From the NCBI RefSeq assembly GCF_900091495.1, contig NZ_LT607413.1:6029001-6093000 (forward strand): a DNA stretch of 64,000 nucleotides, given 5' to 3'. Under the pieces are notes generated by a model that searched no databases, was not told the origin of the DNA, and saw only the letters and a list, made by a program, of their open reading frames with translations. A program made the position numbers and the translations under genes. This DNA comes from Micromonospora echinospora. Lineage in GTDB: Bacteria > Actinomycetota > Actinomycetes > Mycobacteriales > Micromonosporaceae. How positions within the stretch are numbered: the stretch's first letter is position 1; every line of letters begins with the position of its first letter. Shown piece after piece: positions 53,501 to 62,916 of the stretch.

Positions 53501-55273
53501 AGGGCTGAACCAGATGTCCCGGGCGCCGTGCCAGGGCAGCCCCTTGGCGACGGCACGCCGGGCGGTGGCGAGGCGTTTGGTGTCGGGATCGACGAGACCG
53601 AGCCGGCAGCGCTCGTCCGCCGGAACCCGGTGGCCAGCGCCAGCGCCGGCGGGACCGGCCTGTCGGGCCCGGGCGACGCCGAGGGCGCGGACGGCGTGGT
53701 CGTCGGTGTCGAGCAGGCGGGCCAGTGCGGCCGGGTTCGGGGCGGCCAGCCACAGCACCTCGTCGGGCTCTTCGACGGTGACCGCCGCCGTGGTGTTGCC
53801 GGCCACGGGCGCCGGCACGGCGCGGGACGCCAGCCCGGTCGTGCCGTTGCCCCCCCGACGGGAGGCGAAGGCGTCCGGTGCCTCCTCCAGGATGATGTGG
53901 GCGTTGATGCCACCGAACCCGAAGGCGTTGACGGCGGCACGGCGGGGTCCGTCGCTCTCCCACGGCTGGGCGCCGCTGATCGGCGCGAACCGGGTGTGCG
54001 CCAGCTCCGGACGCGGTGTGTCGCAGTGCAGCGTCGGCAGGAGCACGCCGTGGTACACGGCCAGGGCCGCCTTGATCAGGGCTGCGCTGCCGGCCGCCGG
54101 CATGGTGTGTCCGATCATCGACTTCACCGACCCGATCACCGGCCGTGGCCCGCCCCGGTGCGGACCGAACACCTCGGCGACGGTGGCGAGTTCGACGGCG
54201 TCGCCCGTCGGCGTCGCGGTGCCGTGTGCCTCCAGCAGGCCCAGCGCGTCCGGGGCGGTCGGATCAAGACCGGCTGCGGCCCAGGCCTGCCGAATGGCCA
54301 ACACCTGCCCTTCGCTGGCCGGGTTGACCATGCTCGCGGCGCGCCCGTCGCTGGATCCCCCGCTGCCGCGGATCACCGCGTAGATCCGATCGCCGTCGCG
54401 CACCGCGTCGGTCATCCGCTTCAGTACGACGATCCCGGTTCCCTCGCCGATGAGCAGCCCGTCCGCCGCGCTGTCGAACGGCCGGATCTCGCCCCGCCGC
54501 GACAACGCGCCGAGCTGGCTGAATATCGACCAGAAACCGATGTCGTGCACGTGGTGCACGCCTCCGGCGAGGACCGCGTCGAGCCGCCCGTTGGTCAGCT
54601 CGGTGATCGCCTGGTCCACCGCGATCAGCGACGAGGCACAGGCGGCATCCAACGTGTACGCCGGACCACGCAGGTTGAGCCGGTTGGCCACCCGGGAGGC
54701 GACCAGGTTCGGCACGAGTCCGATCGTCCCCTCCGGCTGGTGCTTGCCGAGCCGCTCGTCGAACCTCGCCCGCACGGCCTCCAGCCTGCTCTCCGGCAGG
54801 TCCGGGATCAGCTCCCGGAGCAGGTTGATCGTCTGGCTGGTCATCCGCACCCGCAGGGCGTACCGGGCCGCGGCGGGGCTGATGCTGCCACCCCGACCGA
54901 GAAACACACCGACTCGGTCGGCGGCCGGTAGTCGGTCGGCGCCGCCGGCATCGTCGATGGCCGTGGCAGCCACCTGAAGCGCGATGAGCTGATCCGGCTC
55001 GATGTCGGGGACGGACGCCGGCATGATGCCGAACCGCAGCGGTTCGAAGGTGGCAAACTCGTCAACGAAGCCGCCCCGGCGGCAGTACACCCGGTCCGGC
55101 CGGTGCGCCTGCGCCGGGTCGTAGAACTCCGGATCCCACCGGTGCGGCGGCACCTGGGTGATCGCGTCGAAACCCCCGACCAGGTTGCGCCAGTAGTTGT
55201 CGAGGTCACCCGCGCCGGGCAGCACCGCGGCCATCCCCACGATCGCGATCTGGTCGCTGGGCATTCGGGTCAC
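50504..55273 (-). CDS. Type I PKS / PUFA-like synthase subunit KS-AT-DH-PPTase
   Basis: This 1589-residue protein carries a KS (8-430) with LDAACASS (Cys about 209), EAHGTATPTGD and SMIGHTMPAAG, so it is a complete active site and not a chain-length-factor-like KS. The AT (about 600-880) has GYSIGEW in place of GHSxGE and AAFHTPVF. The DH double hotdog (about 1070-1360) has a His in LRDHCFFVQPEDW, an Asp in GLLDSTFQL and an inserted loop before PVMPG. The C-terminal PPTase (about 1440-1580) shows GVGIDAVEI and FSVAKEAAAKAEG. It lacks its own ACP and must work with the partner protein, whose ACPs it may activate. Its start overlaps the partner's stop as ATGA. Confidence 0.9.
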   Translation of the reverse strand: MTRMPSDQIAIVGMAAVLPGAGDLDNYWRNLVGGFDAITQVPPHRWDPEFYDPAQAHRPDRVYCRRGGFVDEFATFEPLRFGIMPASVPDIEPDQLIALQVAATAIDDAGGADRLPAADRVGVFLGRGGSISPAAARYALRVRMTSQTINLLRELIPDLPESRLEAVRARFDERLGKHQPEGTIGLVPNLVASRVANRLNLRGPAYTLDAACASSLIAVDQAITELTNGRLDAVLAGGVHHVHDIGFWSIFSQLGALSRRGEIRPFDSAADGLLIGEGTGIVVLKRMTDAVRDGDRIYAVIRGSGGSSDGRAASMVNPASEGQVLAIRQAWAAAGLDPTAPDALGLLEAHGTATPTGDAVELATVAEVFGPHRGGPRPVIGSVKSMIGHTMPAAGSAALIKAALAVYHGVLLPTLHCDTPRPELAHTRFAPISGAQPWESDGPRRAAVNAFGFGGINAHIILEEAPDAFASRRGGNGTTGLASRAVPAPVAGNTTAAVTVEEPDEVLWLAAPNPAALARLLDTDDHAVRALGVARARQAGPAGAGAGHRVPADERCRLGLVDPDTKRLATARRAVAKGLPWHGARDIWFSPDPLLAGDSPGQLAFVFPGLETEFSPRTADVAAHFGLPDRQWSTDDLGRHGAGVIEVGKLLDDALHRVGITPHAVAGYSIGEWTAAATTGLISSSSVDEFLALFNSTAVETPGRVFAVVGGAAQQITARLACYPGVVLTHDNAPAQCIVNGPEDEIDRLVEALRGDGILCQKLPFRAAFHTPVFASGLESIGAALPRWQVRSARVPVWSATLRAPLPAEPARVLEISARHMLEPVWFRQTIAAMHDAGIRVFLQVGAGQLASVIADNLRGRDHLAMPVNVAHRGGLNQLRRVATALWVEGAAPDLRALDPAATGRARAAAPTAAQAVAPAQAPPTAAKPGAPAAQPARRGPVMRLDLGGALIRFGEGADKLLGVSVSADQSAGDANGTEGTSGAVGGSRSVAREATAAVASQAPKAAVVTSAAVTPHAPVGPPRSPTLARLHALAGRSSAAAELASLLSDPTDGLVADGGIGQPPPSPPPRVHRTVLRVALDTMPYLRDHCFFVQPEDWPEPEDRWPVMPGTTALHHMMEAAQQAAPGMRVVGVHGARFNLWCIAAPPQDVEITVKPTGPGQFSVTFGNYARSTVQVAPDYPADRPTFWQHDPATEQPPRISAEEMYAGRFVFHGPLFRGVTKVHAVGDMHIRGVVTAPSPPGGLLDSTFQLVANWIVTTQPFSALPVGIGQARFFGPPPAPGTACECIARARSTDDAQHVFDIQLAVDGRVWAQLDGCIERRFKSHPTLPEERFPERHPMSLRQPEGWTMAVDCWPDLVTRGMTARGILGNRGYTDYERQPPKARKQWLLGRLAAIDAVRFPLWEGGHAEVYPIELTITNDPNGRPRVHPRPGRGFGAWDVSLAHVAEIGVAIAGPRAPDALPGAPGVGIDAVEITEPPVDAVASALSEPERRLLDSLLAGGEDGHLWFARFSVAKEAAAKAEGTGLAGDPRRFTVVAAASAALTVEVGDRIYQVALREVSNPEGLPPRRYVVGWTWGPEPAHRTGRV

Positions 55274-58200
55274 CAGCCCGACGCGGTGTAGACGACGGAG
55301 GTGGCTGCCGGATCACCCCAGGCCAGCTCGCCCAGCAGGCTCAGCGCGCCTTCCTCGGGGTCGATCAGACGGATGCCGCGCCGGGCGTACGCCCGGCTCA
55401 GCTCCGGGGTGACCATGCCGCCGTGACCTTCGACCGGTGCCCACGGTCCCCAGTGGACGGTCAGGCAACGGTTGCCGGTGCGGGCCCTCCAGCGGGCGCC
55501 GACCGCCTCCAGGGCGTCGTTTGCTGCCGCATAGTCGCTCTGGCCGCGGCTGCCGTACGCCGCCGCGACGCTGCCGAACAGCACCACGAACCTCGGCGGG
55601 TAGCGCAGGCCCTCCAGCGCGCCCAGCACCGCCTGGGCACCCGTCACCTTGGTGTCGAAGACGCGGGTGAACGACTCCGGATCCTTGTCGGCGATCAGCT
55701 TGTCCTCGATCACCCCGGCGGCGTACACCAGCCCGTCGACGCGGCCGTACTCGCCGTGGATCGCGGTGATGAGCTGCCTGGTCGCCTGCGCGTCACGTAC
55801 GTCGAGGTTGTGGTAGCGCACCCGGGCACCCCGCTCCCGCAGTTCCCGCAGGGTAGCCTCGACCTCCCGACCTGCCAGGATCGCCTGGGCCGCGCGGGCG
55901 ATCGTCGCTGGGGAGCCGGCCCCCTGGGCGGCGAGCGCCGCCCGCAACGCCACCGCGTCGGTGGCCGCCGCCACCGCCGGATCCTGCGGGCCCTCCGGCA
56001 GCGGGGTGCGCCCGACCAGTTCGATGCGGCACCCAGCGGCCGTCGCGAGAGCACGCGCGAACCAGGAGGTGATGCCCCGCGCGCCGCCAACCAGCACCAC
56101 CACCGAGTCACGGTCCAAGCCGATCGCCCGGGCCTCGGCCACGCCGTCGCCGGCCGGGCCGGCACCGCCAGCCGCCAACGCCCCGAGGCTCGCCGGCACC
56201 AGGTCGTACGCACACCGCCCGCCGCCGCTACGGTGCACCACCGCCGCGTCGTCCTTCAGGAGCAACTCGTCGATGATCTGCTGGGCGAGCCTCGGCGCGG
56301 GTTCCGTGCCGTCGACGATGACCACCCGCGCCGTGACCGACGGGTACTCCCGAGCAATGGTGCGGAACAGGCCACCCAGCCCGTCCGTGCCCGTGCCGGC
56401 GCTCGGGTCGGCGACCGCGAGCACCCAGCGGGGCCCGCCCGCCAGGACCTGTCTGATCAACCCGAACGCGCTGGGCAGCAGCGGCACCTGGCCACCGACC
56501 AGACCGTCGAGCAGGACCAGTGCGTCCACGCCGTCGACGGTGCCGGGATCGGCGGCCGTGCCGACGCGCACGGTCGCCCCGTGCCGGCGCAGCATCTCTA
56601 CCACCTGACCGGCCACCGTTGAAGAGCCGGTGACCAGGAACGTGGCACCCGCGAGCACGGTCTCCGGTTGCATCGGCGCTCCCGCGACCGACACCAACGT
56701 GGGGAGCATCCGCGTGGGCGCGACACCCAGCCGCCCGTCACCGTTCACCGGTGCCGCGCCACCCACCGTCGGCGCCGTCTGCGGCACCGTTGCCAGGTGT
56801 CCGGCGGGGACCGTGGCGAGCGGCGCCGGCCGCGGCTGCGCCGGTATCGTGGGCACCGCCGCAGCTGGTTCCGGCCCGGCGGGTGTGCCTGGAGACGATG
56901 CGGGGACCGTGGCGGTCACGGCGTCCTTCACCCGGGTGGTGAGCAGGTCGAGCATCGCGCGCACCGTCCGCGCTTTGATCATCTCCTCCAGTTCCGACTC
57001 GTCGCCCTCGGCTGACATGCCGAGACGGGCGACCACCTCGCCGGCCACCTCGGCCCGCTTGATCGAGTCGATACTGAGGTCGGCTTCCAGGTCGAGATCG
57101 AGTTCGATCAGGTCGACCGGGTAGCCGGTCCGCTCGCTGAGCACCGTCAGCACGACGGCCTGAAAGTCCACCCCGCTCGGTATAGCGGCCACGGCCGGTG
57201 CCGGCGTGCCGACGGGGGAAACGGGCCCGCCGTTGGGTGCGGGGAAGACGGACGTGGCACCGTCTGCCGGCGTGGCGGGGTCGACGGGGGCGGCGCCGGC
57301 GGCTGGCACGTGGGCGGCAACGGCGTCCTCCGCCATCGAGGACGTCCCCGCACCGCTGACCCGGGTGGCGAGCAGGTCGAGCATCGCGCGCACCGTCCGC
57401 GCTTTGATCATCTCCTCCAGTTCCGACTCGTCGCCCTCGGCTGACATGCCGAGACGGGCGACCACCTCGCCGGCCACCTCGGCCCGCTTGATCGAGTCGA
57501 TACTGAGGTCGGCTTCCAGGTCGAGATCGAGTTCGATCAGGTCGACCGGGTAGCCGGTCCGCTCGCTGAGCACCGTCAGCACGACGTTCTGGAGGTCGAG
57601 ACCGGGCGGGGCCACCACGACTGTGGCGACCGGTGCGGCGACTGCCGCGCCGTTGGTGCCGCTGGTGGCTCCGCGGGGCTCGGGTGGCGTGAACACCGGT
57701 ACGGTGGCCGGCATCGGCGAGAGCCGTGCCGGTGGACTGGTCGCGGCCGGCGAGACCGGCGACCGGAGACCGGTCGGCGCAGGCGCCGGTGCGATCGGTA
57801 CGACGCTCCCCGTTCCTTCCGGAGCGCCGCTTGGCGGTGCGGCAGAATCATGGCCGGAAGGGTTCGCCCCGGCCGGCACCGGCGCCCCCTGCCCCGGTGG
57901 ACTCGCCGCGGCGCCAACCGGGTCGACCGGCGCGCCGGCGGGGCGGTGTGTCTCGGCTGGCCGATGGGCGGTGGGTCCACCGCTGGTGTCGCTTCCGAGG
58001 TAGGCGAGCATCACGTCGCGCTGGGAGGCGATCATCTCCCGGTTGGTCCGGAGGAAGTCGGCGAGCAGGTCGTCGGAATGTTCCCGTCCCTGACGCTGGT
58101 CTCGACCGCTGGCGGTGCGTTCGGTTGCTGCGGTCATGGACAGCTCCTTCGTACGTTGTGGGGGCGTCATGCCGCCAGGAAGGCGGTTGCCGTGGCGGTC

Positions 58201-61200
58201 ACGGACAAGTTGCCCGTCCACCCGCCAGAAGGGGCGGCTGTCGGCTGCGGTCGGAGTGGCCTCGACGGTGTCGCGGCCATGCAGCAGCCAGCCGGTCTGT
58301 ACGGGCACCCCGGCGCACGCCAGCTGTGCCACGGCGAGGAGGAAGTCACGGAGCCCCTCGCCGGTGCGCCGGTCGCAGGCGACGGCGAGGTGTGGCCGGT
58401 CAGCGAGGATGGCCTGGACGAGACGGGTGAGCACCTGCCCGGGGCCGGCCTCGACGAAGGTGCGGACGCCGGCGGCGTACATGGCTTCGATCTGTTGGAC
58501 GAAGCGCACCGGGGCGCCGATCTGGGCGGCGAGTTCGTGCCGTACCCCGTCGGCGTGGGCCGGGTAGGCGGTGGCGGTGCGGTTGGACCAGACCGTGATG
58601 CCGGGTGGTGTGACCGGTTGGGCGGCGAGCACCTGCGCGAAGCGATCCACGGCGGTGGCAACGAGCGGGCTGTGGAAGGCGCAGGCGACGTTGAGTCGGC
58701 GGGCCGTCAGGCCGGCGGCCTTCAGCGCGGTGATCGCCGCCTGCACCGCGGGGGTGGGGCCGGAGATCACCTGCTCGGTGGGGGCGTTCCGGTTGGCCAG
58801 GACGACCTGGTCGGCGAGGCCGGCACCTTCCAGGATCTGGACGAGGCGTTCGGCGGTGGCGCTGACCGCCGCCATGGTGCCCGGATCGTCGTCGGTGGCA
58901 CCGAGGATGGCATCGGTGCGTTGCCGGCTGAGCTGCAGCAGGGTTGACGGGTCGTAGGCGCCGGCGGCGCACAGCGCGACGAGTTCGCCGTAGCTGTGTC
59001 CGGCGGCGACGTCGGGGCGGATGTTGAGCCGGCGTAGCAGGTGGTCCACGGCGAGTCCGCCGATGCCGAGCACGGGCTGGGCCATCCGGGTGATCCGCTG
59101 CTGCTGGGCGCGTTCCGCGGCTGGGTCGAACGCGGCCGGTGGGAACAGCACGTCCGCACATTCCTCGCCGAGTTCGAGGTACTGGTGCAGGTCGGGGAAG
59201 GTGACGAACAGTTCGGCCAAGGCGCCGGGGTACTGGCTGCCCTGCCCGGGGAACAGGAACGCCACCTTGTCGGGGGCGGTGCCGGAACGCGTGGCCTGCT
59301 GTGGTGGCTGGACGAGACCCTGCCCGGGGTTGTGCTCACCGGCGAGCGCGCGGTGCAGCAGCAGGTCGAGTTCGGTGGTGTCGCGGGCGACGATCGCGAC
59401 CTGGACGGGGCCGGAGCGCAGGTCGGCCTGTGCCGCCGCCGTGGCGGCCAGGTCGCGCAGTCGCCATGGCCGGCCGTACCGGTCGGTGGTCTGCAGGGCG
59501 GCGGCCAGCTGCCGCATCGCCCGTTGGGCTGCGGAGCGGTCGGGACCGCGGAAGCAGAACAGCTCCGCCGACCATTCCTGGCGGGCGTGGCGCGGTGCGG
59601 GCGTGTGTGGGTGCGCGGCGAGCACCACGTGGTAGTTGGTGCCGCCGAAGCCGAACGCGCTGAGCCCGGCGATCCGCTCACGGGCCGGGGCGTTCCATGG
59701 GCGGGCCTGCGTGTAGAAGGCGAACGGGCTGTGCCGCGGATCCCACACCGGGTTGGGCCGGGTCAGGTTGATGGTCGGCGGTCTGACCCCGGCGTACAGC
59801 GCGAGCGCCGTCTTGATCAGACCCGCGAGTCCGGCGGCGCATTTGGTGTGGCCGATCTGGGACTTGACCGAGCCGAGCGCACAACTGCCCGGCTGCGCAC
59901 CCGCCTCGACGAACAGCCGCGTCAGGGTCTCCAACTCGGTACGGTCCCCGACCATGGTGCCGGTGCCGTGCGCCTCGATCAGCCCGACCTGCCGCGGAGA
60001 GACACGGCCCCGCGCGTACGCCCGGTCGAGCGCCCGACGCTGCCCCTCGGCACGCGGCGCGGTCAGGCCCAGGGCCCGCCCGTCGCTGGAGCTGCCGACC
60101 CCTTTGATGACCGCATAGATCCGGTCGCCGTCCCGCTCGGCCTCGGCAAGCCGCTTGAGCACGACACATGCGACACCCTCGCCGAGGGCGATGCCGTCGC
60201 CGGTGCTGTCGAACGCGCGAGACCGGCCAGTGGGCGACAGCGCGTGCGCCGAGCTGAACATCAGATAGTCGTTGATGCCGTTGTGCAGGTCGGCGCCGCC
60301 ACAGATCATCAGGTCACTGGTGCCCGCGGCCAGCTCCTTGCACGCCGCGTCCAGGGCCGCGAGCGACGAGGCGCACGCCGCGTCGACGGTGAAGTTGGGT
60401 CCTCCCAGGTCCAGTCGGTTCGCCACCCGCCCGGTGATCACGTTGGCCAACACGCCAGGGAACGAGTCCTCGGTGATGACGGGTAGCTGGTCTTCAAGCT
60501 CCGCCGGGACCTCCCCCAGGTAGGTGGGCAGCATCATGCGGAGCGTCTGCGCATGCGCCATGTCGCTACCCACCTCGGCGCCGAACACCACCCCGGTACG
60601 CGAGTGGTCGACGCCCGACGCGTACCCGGCGTCGCGCAGAGCCTGGCTCGCGACCTCCAGGGCCAGGAGTTGGGTCGGGTCGATGCTGGCCAACGCCGCG
60701 GGCGGGATGCCGTACCGGATGGCGTCGAACGGTATCGGCGCGAGGAACCCACCCCACTTCGAGACGCTGAGCCGTCCGGTCTGGCTCCGGTCCACCTCGG
60801 ACGCGTAGTAGGTGTCCACCGGCCACCGTTGGGCGGGCACCTCGGTGACCGCGTCGCGGCCACTGAGGATCGTCTGCCAGAAGCTGGACAGGTCCGGTGA
60901 CTCCGGGAAGAGGCAGGCCATGCCCACAATGGCGACATCCAGCGGCGGCACCGACGCCCGGTCGGCCGTCTCGCCGTCCGGCCCGAACATCGCCGCCAGC
61001 GCGGCGAGCCGCTCCGCGTGGAAGCGCTGTGCGCCCGTGGTGACTCCGTCGTGCAGGGCGGTCACGGTGGTTCGCGCGTCACGCAGCACGGCGACCTGAC
61101 CCGCCATGAACAGTCCCTCGGCGTGCTGACCCGCCTCGTCAACCGCGACCAGCCCGCCTCCCTCGCGACGTTTGCCCTTGCTGGCGATCCGCAGCCGGCC

Positions 61201-62916
61201 GACGTTGAGCACCTCCAGCGACTCCCACACCTGCCGGCCAGCCGCCCCCGCCGCAAGCAACTCCTGCCGCACCCGGTGGAAGTCGTCGACGTACGGGCTG
61301 TGCAGGCAGCGCGTCACGTGTCCGGGTGCCGTCTCCAGCACCGCCGTGCTTGTCGCCGCGATCGCCTGACGCTGGAACAACGGCTGGATCGCCCCGCACT
61401 CGACCGCCTCCCGGGTGAACAGGTACGCGGTGCCCATCAGCACGCCCACCTGCACACCGCGACGCGCCAGCGGTCCCGCCAACGCCGCCACCATCGCGGC
61501 CGAACGCGCGTCGTGGATGCCGCCGGCGAACAACACCTGCACCTGCGCAGCGGTTCCGGTCGGCGCGCCCTCGAGGAACTCCTCCAACGCCAGCGCCTGC
61601 GCCTCCCACAACGAAAGGCTCGTCCGCGGTCCCACGTGCCCACCACACTCGCCGCCCTCGAACACGAACCGCCGCGCCCCGGCGCGCAGGAACTGGCGCA
61701 ACAACCCCGGTGACGGCACGTGCAGAAGCACGTTGATGCCGTCGGCTTCCAGGGCCTTGGCCTGTGCGGGCCGGCCACCCGCGATGATCACCACCGGCGG
61801 CCGGGCCTCCCGCACCACCGCGAGCTGCGCCGCCCGCACCTCCTCGGGGGCGAAGCCGAGGATGCCCACCCCCCACGGTCTCTCACCCAGCGCCTGCACG
61901 GCCTCCCGCAGCATCCGGCGGGACTGTTCGCCGCTGGCGAGCGCGAGGGCGATGAACGGCAACGCGCCGTCGTCGGCCACCGCCGCCGCGAACCCCGCCA
62001 CGTCGCTGACCCGCGTCATCGGTCCCTGCGCCACCGGGATCCGCACACCCCACGCCCGCGCCAGCGGTGCGCCCGGCGCCAGCGACGCACCCGCTGCGGC
62101 GTCCCCGACCGCATCCGTGATCGCCGCGCGGATACCGCGCACCGCGGCGGTCGTCCTCCCCCAACGCTGCCGGAACACCGCGGCCAACCAGCCGTCCTCA
62201 CCCACCGGCAGCAACGCGCCGACGCCGTCCGGTCGGCCGTCGCGGCGCACCCCCCGCACGCCATCACGTAGCACCGTCTCCGAGCCGTCCATCCGGCCGA
62301 TCACGGCCCGCACGTCCTCCGGCAGATCCGACTCCGGCATCAGCGCGAACTGGCTGTCCACCACCACACCAGCCGCCCCACCCACCACACACGCGGCGGC
62401 CGTACGCGGCCCGATCCCGCCAGCCACCCACACCGGCAGGTCCAGCGCCTCATCGGCGAGCAACTGCTGCAACAGAACGAACGAACTCAGCTCACCGACC
62501 CGTCCGCCCGCCTCCGAACCGCGTGCGATCAACCCGTACGCACCGTTCGCCGCCGCCGTATGCGCCTCCGTGCGACTTGTCACCTCCACCAGCACCCGAT
62601 AACGCTCCGCCGACGTCCTCAGCGGCCACGAACCATCCGCCGGCAGGACAACGAAACTCACGCGGTCCTTCGCGGCGCGCTCCACGTCGGCCACCGTCGC
62701 GGCACAGCCCGCAGGCACCCGCACCCCGATCGGTCCTGCCGACCTCGCCGCCGCCTGCTCCAGCGCCCGCAGCGTCGGGCGGTCGCCCCGGGCCAGATCG
62801 AACACGCCGAGCCCACCACCCGCATCGGCAGCCACGACCATCTGCGGGCTGGGCTCAACCGCACCACATGGATTGATTACGATCACCAAATTGCGACTGG
62901 CGGGTGCGGTATTCAT
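55270..62916 (-). CDS. PUFA-like synthase subunit: PfaD-type ER-KS-AT-ACP-ACP-KR
   Basis: This 2548-residue protein begins with a flavin enoyl-reductase/nitronate-monooxygenase TIM-barrel unit (residues 1-650; PVAQGPMTRVSDVAGFAAAV, GGECGGHVGPRTSLSLWEAQ), usually a separate PfaD protein in PUFA synthases. The KS (655-1080) has VDAACASS, EAHGTGTMVGD and SQIGHTKCAAG. The AT (1210-1510) has LFPGQGSQYPG, AGHSYGE and CAFHSPLV. Two ACPs lie at about 1777-1849 and 1920-1992, each with LEADLSIDSIKRAEV. The KR (about 2265-2510) has LVGGARGIT and GQSDYAAANDA. It would build a chain iteratively from malonyl units with ketoreduction, and enoyl reduction through its N-terminus. GGGAG precedes ATG 62916. 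It is the first gene of a five-gene coupled operon. Confidence 0.9.
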   Translation of the reverse strand: MNTAPASRNLVIVINPCGAVEPSPQMVVAADAGGGLGVFDLARGDRPTLRALEQAAARSAGPIGVRVPAGCAATVADVERAAKDRVSFVVLPADGSWPLRTSAERYRVLVEVTSRTEAHTAAANGAYGLIARGSEAGGRVGELSSFVLLQQLLADEALDLPVWVAGGIGPRTAAACVVGGAAGVVVDSQFALMPESDLPEDVRAVIGRMDGSETVLRDGVRGVRRDGRPDGVGALLPVGEDGWLAAVFRQRWGRTTAAVRGIRAAITDAVGDAAAGASLAPGAPLARAWGVRIPVAQGPMTRVSDVAGFAAAVADDGALPFIALALASGEQSRRMLREAVQALGERPWGVGILGFAPEEVRAAQLAVVREARPPVVIIAGGRPAQAKALEADGINVLLHVPSPGLLRQFLRAGARRFVFEGGECGGHVGPRTSLSLWEAQALALEEFLEGAPTGTAAQVQVLFAGGIHDARSAAMVAALAGPLARRGVQVGVLMGTAYLFTREAVECGAIQPLFQRQAIAATSTAVLETAPGHVTRCLHSPYVDDFHRVRQELLAAGAAGRQVWESLEVLNVGRLRIASKGKRREGGGLVAVDEAGQHAEGLFMAGQVAVLRDARTTVTALHDGVTTGAQRFHAERLAALAAMFGPDGETADRASVPPLDVAIVGMACLFPESPDLSSFWQTILSGRDAVTEVPAQRWPVDTYYASEVDRSQTGRLSVSKWGGFLAPIPFDAIRYGIPPAALASIDPTQLLALEVASQALRDAGYASGVDHSRTGVVFGAEVGSDMAHAQTLRMMLPTYLGEVPAELEDQLPVITEDSFPGVLANVITGRVANRLDLGGPNFTVDAACASSLAALDAACKELAAGTSDLMICGGADLHNGINDYLMFSSAHALSPTGRSRAFDSTGDGIALGEGVACVVLKRLAEAERDGDRIYAVIKGVGSSSDGRALGLTAPRAEGQRRALDRAYARGRVSPRQVGLIEAHGTGTMVGDRTELETLTRLFVEAGAQPGSCALGSVKSQIGHTKCAAGLAGLIKTALALYAGVRPPTINLTRPNPVWDPRHSPFAFYTQARPWNAPARERIAGLSAFGFGGTNYHVVLAAHPHTPAPRHARQEWSAELFCFRGPDRSAAQRAMRQLAAALQTTDRYGRPWRLRDLAATAAAQADLRSGPVQVAIVARDTTELDLLLHRALAGEHNPGQGLVQPPQQATRSGTAPDKVAFLFPGQGSQYPGALAELFVTFPDLHQYLELGEECADVLFPPAAFDPAAERAQQQRITRMAQPVLGIGGLAVDHLLRRLNIRPDVAAGHSYGELVALCAAGAYDPSTLLQLSRQRTDAILGATDDDPGTMAAVSATAERLVQILEGAGLADQVVLANRNAPTEQVISGPTPAVQAAITALKAAGLTARRLNVACAFHSPLVATAVDRFAQVLAAQPVTPPGITVWSNRTATAYPAHADGVRHELAAQIGAPVRFVQQIEAMYAAGVRTFVEAGPGQVLTRLVQAILADRPHLAVACDRRTGEGLRDFLLAVAQLACAGVPVQTGWLLHGRDTVEATPTAADSRPFWRVDGQLVRDRHGNRLPGGMTPPQRTKELSMTAATERTASGRDQRQGREHSDDLLADFLRTNREMIASQRDVMLAYLGSDTSGGPTAHRPAETHRPAGAPVDPVGAAASPPGQGAPVPAGANPSGHDSAAPPSGAPEGTGSVVPIAPAPAPTGLRSPVSPAATSPPARLSPMPATVPVFTPPEPRGATSGTNGAAVAAPVATVVVAPPGLDLQNVVLTVLSERTGYPVDLIELDLDLEADLSIDSIKRAEVAGEVVARLGMSAEGDESELEEMIKARTVRAMLDLLATRVSGAGTSSMAEDAVAAHVPAAGAAPVDPATPADGATSVFPAPNGGPVSPVGTPAPAVAAIPSGVDFQAVVLTVLSERTGYPVDLIELDLDLEADLSIDSIKRAEVAGEVVARLGMSAEGDESELEEMIKARTVRAMLDLLTTRVKDAVTATVPASSPGTPAGPEPAAAVPTIPAQPRPAPLATVPAGHLATVPQTAPTVGGAAPVNGDGRLGVAPTRMLPTLVSVAGAPMQPETVLAGATFLVTGSSTVAGQVVEMLRRHGATVRVGTAADPGTVDGVDALVLLDGLVGGQVPLLPSAFGLIRQVLAGGPRWVLAVADPSAGTGTDGLGGLFRTIAREYPSVTARVVIVDGTEPAPRLAQQIIDELLLKDDAAVVHRSGGGRCAYDLVPASLGALAAGGAGPAGDGVAEARAIGLDRDSVVVLVGGARGITSWFARALATAAGCRIELVGRTPLPEGPQDPAVAAATDAVALRAALAAQGAGSPATIARAAQAILAGREVEATLRELRERGARVRYHNLDVRDAQATRQLITAIHGEYGRVDGLVYAAGVIEDKLIADKDPESFTRVFDTKVTGAQAVLGALEGLRYPPRFVVLFGSVAAAYGSRGQSDYAAANDALEAVGARWRARTGNRCLTVHWGPWAPVEGHGGMVTPELSRAYARRGIRLIDPEEGALSLLGELAWGDPAATSVVYTASGW
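56941..57157 (-). repeat. Tandem ACP coding repeat, second copy in the protein
   Basis: These 217 bases are identical to 57370-57586; the match extends nine bases further left of the minus-strand 3' edge with one mismatch. They encode the whole ACP core, including LEADLSIDSIKRAEV. The linkers on either side differ. Confidence 0.95.
57370..57586 (-). repeat. Tandem ACP coding repeat, first copy in the protein
   Basis: It is a base-for-base copy of 56941-57157 at a 429-base period, including synonymous positions. This implies recent duplication or gene conversion. Confidence 0.95.

Noticed and set aside
50504..55273. The KS of the smaller synthase as a chain-length factor
   Set aside because: DAACASS, EAHGTATPTGD and the GHT motif are all intact, so no active-site loss is seen.
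56941..57586. CRISPR-like or IS-type repeat
   Set aside because: The two copies are in frame and encode ACP domains, so this is a coding duplication.
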